DNA from: Segatella copri
Lineage (GTDB): Bacteria; Bacteroidota; Bacteroidia; Bacteroidales; Bacteroidaceae
Direction: 5' to 3'
Assembly (NCBI RefSeq): GCF_019249795.2
Contig: NZ_CP156891.1
Coordinates: 1,216,001 to 1,280,000, forward strand
DNA: 64,000 bases
The notes under the pieces were generated by a model, which worked only from the letters and a program-made list of their open reading frames with translations, was not told the DNA's origin and made no database searches. Both the position numbers and the translations under genes were made by a program. This document shows positions 60,527 to 64,000 of the stretch, in pieces; within the stretch, counting starts at the first letter, position 1, and every line of letters starts with the position of its first letter.

Positions 60527-61072
60527 TTAATCTACCTTTTCGATAATCTTCATTCCCTCTTCCACTGCCTGCATGTTCAGCGGAATCAAACCATGATGGC
60601 GCTCTGGCAATGACTTGTAAAGCGCCTTGTTCAAACCATCGGTGCTAACTACAGGACAAACCTTCAGCAGACCGCCCAAAACAATCATATTGAACACCTT
60701 GGAGTTTTTCATCTCGGCAGCCTTGTCCATCGCATCAATGCGATAAATGGTGATGTCCTTGCGCTGTGGAGGATTCATCACACCATAGCCATCATAAATC
60801 AGGATGCCGCCTGGCTTAATCTTCGGCTCAAACTTGTCGAGCGATGGCTGGTTGAGCACGATGGCTACATCATAATGGCTCAGGATAGGCGAAGAGATGC
60901 GACTGTCGCTCACAATGACCGTTACATTGGCTGTACCGCCACGCTGCTCTGGTCCGTAAGCAGGCATCCAGGTTACCTCCTTATCCTCCATCAGTCCTGA
61001 ATAAGCCAGAATCTTTCCCATAGAGAGAACGCCCTGACCACCAAAACCGGATATAATGATTTCTGTCTTCAT
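60527..61072 (-). CDS. vorC: 2-oxoacid:ferredoxin oxidoreductase, gamma subunit
   Basis: The 181-residue protein has the gamma-subunit signature IIISGFGGQGVLSMGKILAY, then VTWMPAYGPEQRGGTANVTV and VLNQPSLDKFEP. It joins the alpha, beta and ferredoxin subunits encoded upstream in an enzyme that oxidatively decarboxylates a 2-oxoacid to acyl-CoA, or runs in reverse for carbon fixation. The set resembles VorABCD (branched-chain) or KorABCD (2-oxoglutarate) and sequence alone does not separate them. It is the last gene of the operon; GTGAAGA repeats fill the 60-bp gap before it. Confidence 0.85.
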   Translation of the reverse strand: MKTEIIISGFGGQGVLSMGKILAYSGLMEDKEVTWMPAYGPEQRGGTANVTVIVSDSRISSPILSHYDVAIVLNQPSLDKFEPKIKPGGILIYDGYGVMNPPQRKDITIYRIDAMDKAAEMKNSKVFNMIVLGGLLKVCPVVSTDGLNKALYKSLPERHHGLIPLNMQAVEEGMKIIEKVD

Positions 61073-61100
61073 TGTTCTATTATTATATTAGAAGAGCAAT

Positions 61101-61134
61101 TCGTTCTTCACTCTTCGTTCTTCACTCTTCACTT
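61101..61134 (-). repeat. Intercistronic GTGAAGA repeats in the vor operon
   Basis: On the minus strand GTGAAGAGTGAAGAACGAAG-type text continues as GTGAAGAACGA, between the beta- and gamma-subunit genes. The same word fills the rhaA-rhaT gap. Confidence 0.7.
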
Positions 61135-61897
61135 ACATTCCCGTTGTATCCTTCAGGTCACCCTTAGGATACTGCTTAAACATGTTCTCTTCCATCCACT
61201 TGTTAGCCTCAACAGGGGAGAGTTTCCAACCGCTGTTGCAGGTAGAAACAATCTCTACCAGGCTGGAGCCCTTGCCCTGCATGCTTGCCTCGAACGCCTT
61301 GCGGATAGCCTTCTTTGCCTTCTTGATGCTTGCCACGGTCTCCACACTCTGGCGGGTTACATAACAAGTACCCTGCAGATGGCTTGCCAACTCGGTAATA
61401 TTAAGTGGATAACCATGAAGATCAGCATCTCTACCATAAGGACAGGTAGCAGTCTTCTGACCCAACAGGGTGGTTGGCGCCATCTGTCCGCCGGTCATAC
61501 CATAGATGGCATTATTGATGAAGATGATGGCGATGTGCTCACCACGGTTCAGGGCGTGGATAGTTTCGCAGGTACCGATGCACGCCAAATCGCCATCGCC
61601 CTGATAAGTGAAGACAAGACGATCAGGCCACAAGCGCTTGATGCCCGTAGCTACAGCAGGTGCACGACCATGAGCAGCCTCCTGCCAGTCAATATCCAAA
61701 TAGCGATAAGCAAAGACAGCGCAGCCCACCGGACATACGCCTACCGTCTTATCCTCCATGCCCATCTCCTCGATAACCTCGGCAACGAGCTTATGAACTA
61801 CGCCATGCGAACACCCCGGGCAATAGTGCATCGGGGTATCGTTCATCAGCGTAGGCTTCTTATATACCAGATTCTCTGGTGAAATTATATCATTCAT
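61133..61897 (-). CDS. vorA: 2-oxoacid:ferredoxin oxidoreductase, beta subunit (TPP-binding)
   Basis: The 254-residue protein contains MHYCPGCSHGVVHKLVAEVI (Cys-Pro-Gly-Cys), CPVGCAVFAYRYLDIDW, the TPP-binding GDGDLACIGTCETIHALNRG, IFINNAIYGMTGGQMAPTT and LVEIVSTCNSGW. It holds thiamine diphosphate and forms the catalytic centre with the alpha subunit. Its start overlaps the alpha-subunit gene by 4 bp. Confidence 0.9.
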   Translation of the reverse strand: MNDIISPENLVYKKPTLMNDTPMHYCPGCSHGVVHKLVAEVIEEMGMEDKTVGVCPVGCAVFAYRYLDIDWQEAAHGRAPAVATGIKRLWPDRLVFTYQGDGDLACIGTCETIHALNRGEHIAIIFINNAIYGMTGGQMAPTTLLGQKTATCPYGRDADLHGYPLNITELASHLQGTCYVTRQSVETVASIKKAKKAIRKAFEASMQGKGSSLVEIVSTCNSGWKLSPVEANKWMEENMFKQYPKGDLKDTTGM

Positions 61898-62976
61898 TTT
61901 ATTAACTTCTTTAATGCTTCAACGATTTCCTCCGGCTCCGGTACGATACCGCCCAGACGACCAAAGTGCTCCACAGGAGTCTGACCATTCACAGCCAGTC
62001 GCACATCCTGAACCATCTGACCGGCATTGATTTCTACAACCAGAATGCCCTTCTTGGTCTTGGCGAGTTCGTGAATCTCCTTTTCAGGGAAAGGCCAGAG
62101 GGTGATAGGACGGAACAATCCTACCTTGATGCCCTGCTCACGCGCACTCTCGATGCTCTTCTCGGCAATACGTGCCGCGCTACCGAAGGCTACGATAACA
62201 TAGTCGGCATCATCCATCTGCTCGGTTTCATAACGAACCTCGGTTTCACGGATTTTTCTGTATTTCTCCTGAAGAGCAATATTGCGCTCCTCCATCACCT
62301 CAGGCTTGAGTTCCAGAGAGGTCATGATGTTGACAGGACGACTCTTCGGACGGCCGATGGTAGCCCAAGGACATTCCTTCGCAATCTCCTCCTCGGTACG
62401 TCGAGGCTTGACAGGAGGCAGAACCACCTTCTCCATCATCTGACCAATGACACCATCGCTCAGAATCATCGCAGGATTGCGATACTTAAAGGCAAGCGTA
62501 AAGGCGAGATCAACGAAATCAGCCATCTCCTGAACAGATGCAGGAGCCAGCACAATCACATTATAGTCGCCATTACCACCACCGCGGGTAGCCTGGAAAT
62601 AATCACTCTGGGATGGCTGGATTGTACCCAGACCCGGACCGCCACGCTGCACATTGACGATAACGCCCGGAATCTCAGCACCAGCCATGTAAGAGATACC
62701 CTCTTGCATCAAAGCCACACCCGGACTTGAAGAAGTGGTAATGACACGCTTACCGGCACCGGCGCCACCATAAACCATGTTGATAGCCGCCACCTCACTC
62801 TCAGCCTGCAGAACCACCATACCTGATGTTTCCCATGGCTTGAGCAGAGCCAGCGTCTCTATAATCTCACTTTGAGGTGTGATAGGATAGCCGAAGAAAC
62901 CATCCGCACCACATCTGATACAGGCATGGGCTATCGCCTCATTGCCTTTCATTAATGTAACTTTCTGATTTGCCAT
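61894..62976 (-). CDS. vorB: 2-oxoacid:ferredoxin oxidoreductase, alpha subunit
   Basis: The 360-residue protein shows KGNEAIAHACIRCGADGFFG, YPITPQSEIIETLA, QAESEVAAINMVYGGAGAGK, TTSSSPGVALMQEGISYMAG and QRGGPGLGTIQPSQSDYFQA. These are typical of the VorB/KorA-type alpha subunit with the pyrimidine domain and C-terminal transketolase-like domain. It lies 3 bp after the ferredoxin gene and overlaps the beta gene, so the four subunits are made from one message. Confidence 0.9.
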   Translation of the reverse strand: MANQKVTLMKGNEAIAHACIRCGADGFFGYPITPQSEIIETLALLKPWETSGMVVLQAESEVAAINMVYGGAGAGKRVITTSSSPGVALMQEGISYMAGAEIPGVIVNVQRGGPGLGTIQPSQSDYFQATRGGGNGDYNVIVLAPASVQEMADFVDLAFTLAFKYRNPAMILSDGVIGQMMEKVVLPPVKPRRTEEEIAKECPWATIGRPKSRPVNIMTSLELKPEVMEERNIALQEKYRKIRETEVRYETEQMDDADYVIVAFGSAARIAEKSIESAREQGIKVGLFRPITLWPFPEKEIHELAKTKKGILVVEINAGQMVQDVRLAVNGQTPVEHFGRLGGIVPEPEEIVEALKKLIK

Positions 62977-62979
62977 TAT

Positions 62980-63210
62980 TTAGTCCTCCTTCTTACGATA
63001 AACAGTGATACAGCCGTCCGGACACACGATGGCGCACGAAGTGCAACCAACACACGCATCAGGTACAGCTGCCTCTACATAACGGTAACCATGCACATTG
63101 ACTTTTTTCTCTGCCAATGCGATGACATGCTGAGGACAAGCCTCCACACAGAGCGAGCATCCCTTGCAACGCCCGGTGTCGACTACAATAGCCCCTTTAA
63201 TCTTACTCAT
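62980..63210 (-). CDS. vorD: 4Fe-4S ferredoxin subunit of the 2-oxoacid oxidoreductase
   Basis: The 76-residue protein has two CxxCxxCxxxCP clusters: GRCKGCSLCVEACPQHVI and DACVGCTSCAIVCPDGCI. It carries electrons from the thiamine centre to soluble ferredoxin. It is the second gene of the operon, 69 bp after the TPR gene and directly before the alpha-subunit gene. Confidence 0.9.
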   Translation of the reverse strand: MSKIKGAIVVDTGRCKGCSLCVEACPQHVIALAEKKVNVHGYRYVEAAVPDACVGCTSCAIVCPDGCITVYRKKED

Positions 63211-63279
63211 ATTCTAATTTCTTACTAATTATCTTTACCATTGGAGTAAACAAAGCTCCTGCTGTCCACATGTCGGTTG

Positions 63280-63459
63280 TTATGGATTGTAGTAGTCTTT
63301 GCAATAAAAGCTCATGATATCATCCAACATCTCCTTGGCTGCTACGGCAGGGCTCTCCGGATCGAGGGCAATGGCCTCCATATAGCAGTCGAGGGCACGC
63401 TTAAAGTCACCCTGCTTGCGCCAGGCGTTACCTTGCTGATAATATTCTTCTGCTGTCAT
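63280..63459 (-). CDS. Small TPR-motif protein
   Basis: The 59-residue protein (MTAEEYYQQGNAWRKQGDFK, then RALDCYMEAIALDPESPAVA, ending CKDYYNP) contains one and a half tetratricopeptide repeats with the typical Ala/Gly and aromatic spacing. It is cytoplasmic and probably a protein-binding adaptor. It is the first gene of the operon with ferredoxin and vorBAC, 69 bp upstream of the ferredoxin gene. Confidence 0.75.
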   Translation of the reverse strand: MTAEEYYQQGNAWRKQGDFKRALDCYMEAIALDPESPAVAAKEMLDDIMSFYCKDYYNP

Positions 63460-63564
63460 TTACTCTTTTCTTTTTAAGTTTTGCTCTGCGAAATTACTAA
63501 TTTTCGGCTAAGAAAAAGAATATAAGCCTAAGATTTAAACTATATTAATGTAGTTTTTCACAAA

Positions 63565-63597
63565 AATGCGCACACTATAATTCAGTGTGCAATTTTT
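63565..63597. terminator. Terminator of the MATE gene
   Basis: GCACACT (63570-63576) pairs with AGTGTGC (63584-63590), flanked by A5 on one side and T5 on the other, so it works in both directions. It ends the MATE transcript on the minus strand. Confidence 0.7.
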
Positions 63598-63652
63598 ATG
63601 AAAGATGTACATTATTTCTACTAATATATCCTATAAAAAGACAATTCGTCAT

Positions 63653-64000
63653 TTACCGCAGTTTTTTATGGTAAATGACGAACAGTACGATTCCCCTCAA
63701 CAGAAGGTAGAGAATGAAGGCCAACCACAGGGCATGATTGCCCAGGAAAGGATGCAAGCCGAAGAACAGACCGAAGAACGAAGCCGAGGCTACGGCGGTA
63801 GAACAGAGCATCGACTTAGACTGGGTAATGCCTACAAAGATGCCATCGAAGACGAATGCCGACATGCCAGACAGCGGAATCAGCACAGCCCACCAGAAAT
63901 ATTCGCCCGATGCAGTTATCACCTGCTTATCGCTCGTGAGCAAAGAGAGGAAATTCTCGCCACCCACTATATATAATAAGGTGAAACCTACAGCCACGAC
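63653..64000 (-). CDS. MATE-family efflux transporter, C-terminal part
   Basis: The frame runs from the window edge to a stop at 63653, giving 116 codons. The hydrophobic text (VGGENFLSLLTSDKQVITAS, WWAVLIPLSGMSAFVFDGIF, VGITQSKSMLCSTAVASASF, YLLLRGIVLFVIYHKKLR) matches the last third of DinF-type MATE transporters, in particular the FVFDGIFVGITQS helix. The N-terminal two thirds lie outside the window. It probably exports a drug or metabolite in exchange for Na+ or H+. Confidence 0.85.
   Translation of the reverse strand, partial: VVAVGFTLLYIVGGENFLSLLTSDKQVITASGEYFWWAVLIPLSGMSAFVFDGIFVGITQSKSMLCSTAVASASFFGLFFGLHPFLGNHALWLAFILYLLLRGIVLFVIYHKKLR

Overview
The window looks like a chromosome segment of a gut-type Bacteroidota of the Prevotella/Segatella group. 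Many genes are preceded by the Bacteroidota housekeeping promoter (TTTG/TTGN, 19-20 bp, TAnnTTTG). There is a SusC/SusD pair, several TonB-linked barrels, M56/BlaI genes, VorABCD-type 2-oxoacid oxidoreductase genes and a complete rhamnose pathway up to the aldolase. The genus is inferred from gene content and sequence style only. No rRNA or tRNA gene, insertion sequence or CRISPR array was recognised.

Layout. 1-8 kb: a truncated sensor kinase gene divergent from a TonB-dependent barrel gene, then an orphan susC-susD pair. 8-13 kb: hsp20 behind a sigma-54-like promoter, a P1B ATPase lacking most of its nucleotide-binding domain, a 1.3-kb gene-free stretch with a large concentric inverted repeat, and a CPBP protease. 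13-28 kb: ordinary metabolism and envelope genes (thioesterase, porin, flippase, alkaline phosphatase, carboxylesterase, NlpE, TerC, sugar isomerase, a RavA/ViaA-like pair split by a C_GCAxxG_C_C gene, asd). 28-34 kb: small accessory genes, including a truncated archaemetzincin-like lipoprotein, a GH25 lysozyme, a HepT/MntA toxin-antitoxin pair and a penicillin-binding-protein-like protein that has lost its catalytic motifs.

34.3-41.5 kb is the most unusual part. Seven co-directional, tightly packed genes encode two vWA proteins (one with a dead metal site), a PP2C-like phosphatase, two protein-kinase-like proteins (one with Ig-like repeats), a DUF4407 membrane coiled-coil protein and a 56-residue basic protein. 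This resembles the vWA/PP2C/kinase triads linked to Ter-type stress systems, enlarged with a membrane partner. It is preceded by a long leader with related hairpin elements and followed upstream by two arrays of tandem 22-bp palindromes.

43-49 kb: an AAA-ATPase/PD-(D/E)XK protein, two transporters and a repeat-rich gap. 49.5-55.4 kb: rhamnose catabolism (AraC regulator, kinase, isomerase, permease; aldolase on the opposite strand). 55.7-57.8 kb: BlaI repressor, M56 peptidase and TonB, with three visible operator copies and an A8 run at the M56/TonB junction. 57.8-64 kb: a beta-helix enzyme remnant, a LolD-like ATPase overlapping a CvfB-like gene, an antitoxin with a truncated toxin, a TPR-ferredoxin-Vor operon and the 3' part of a MATE transporter gene.

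A theme is intergenic repetition. Heptamer-type repeats (GTGAAGA, GGTAAAA, GGTGAAG), tandem palindromes and hairpin families fill intercistronic gaps, and several decayed gene ends lie beside healthy operons.
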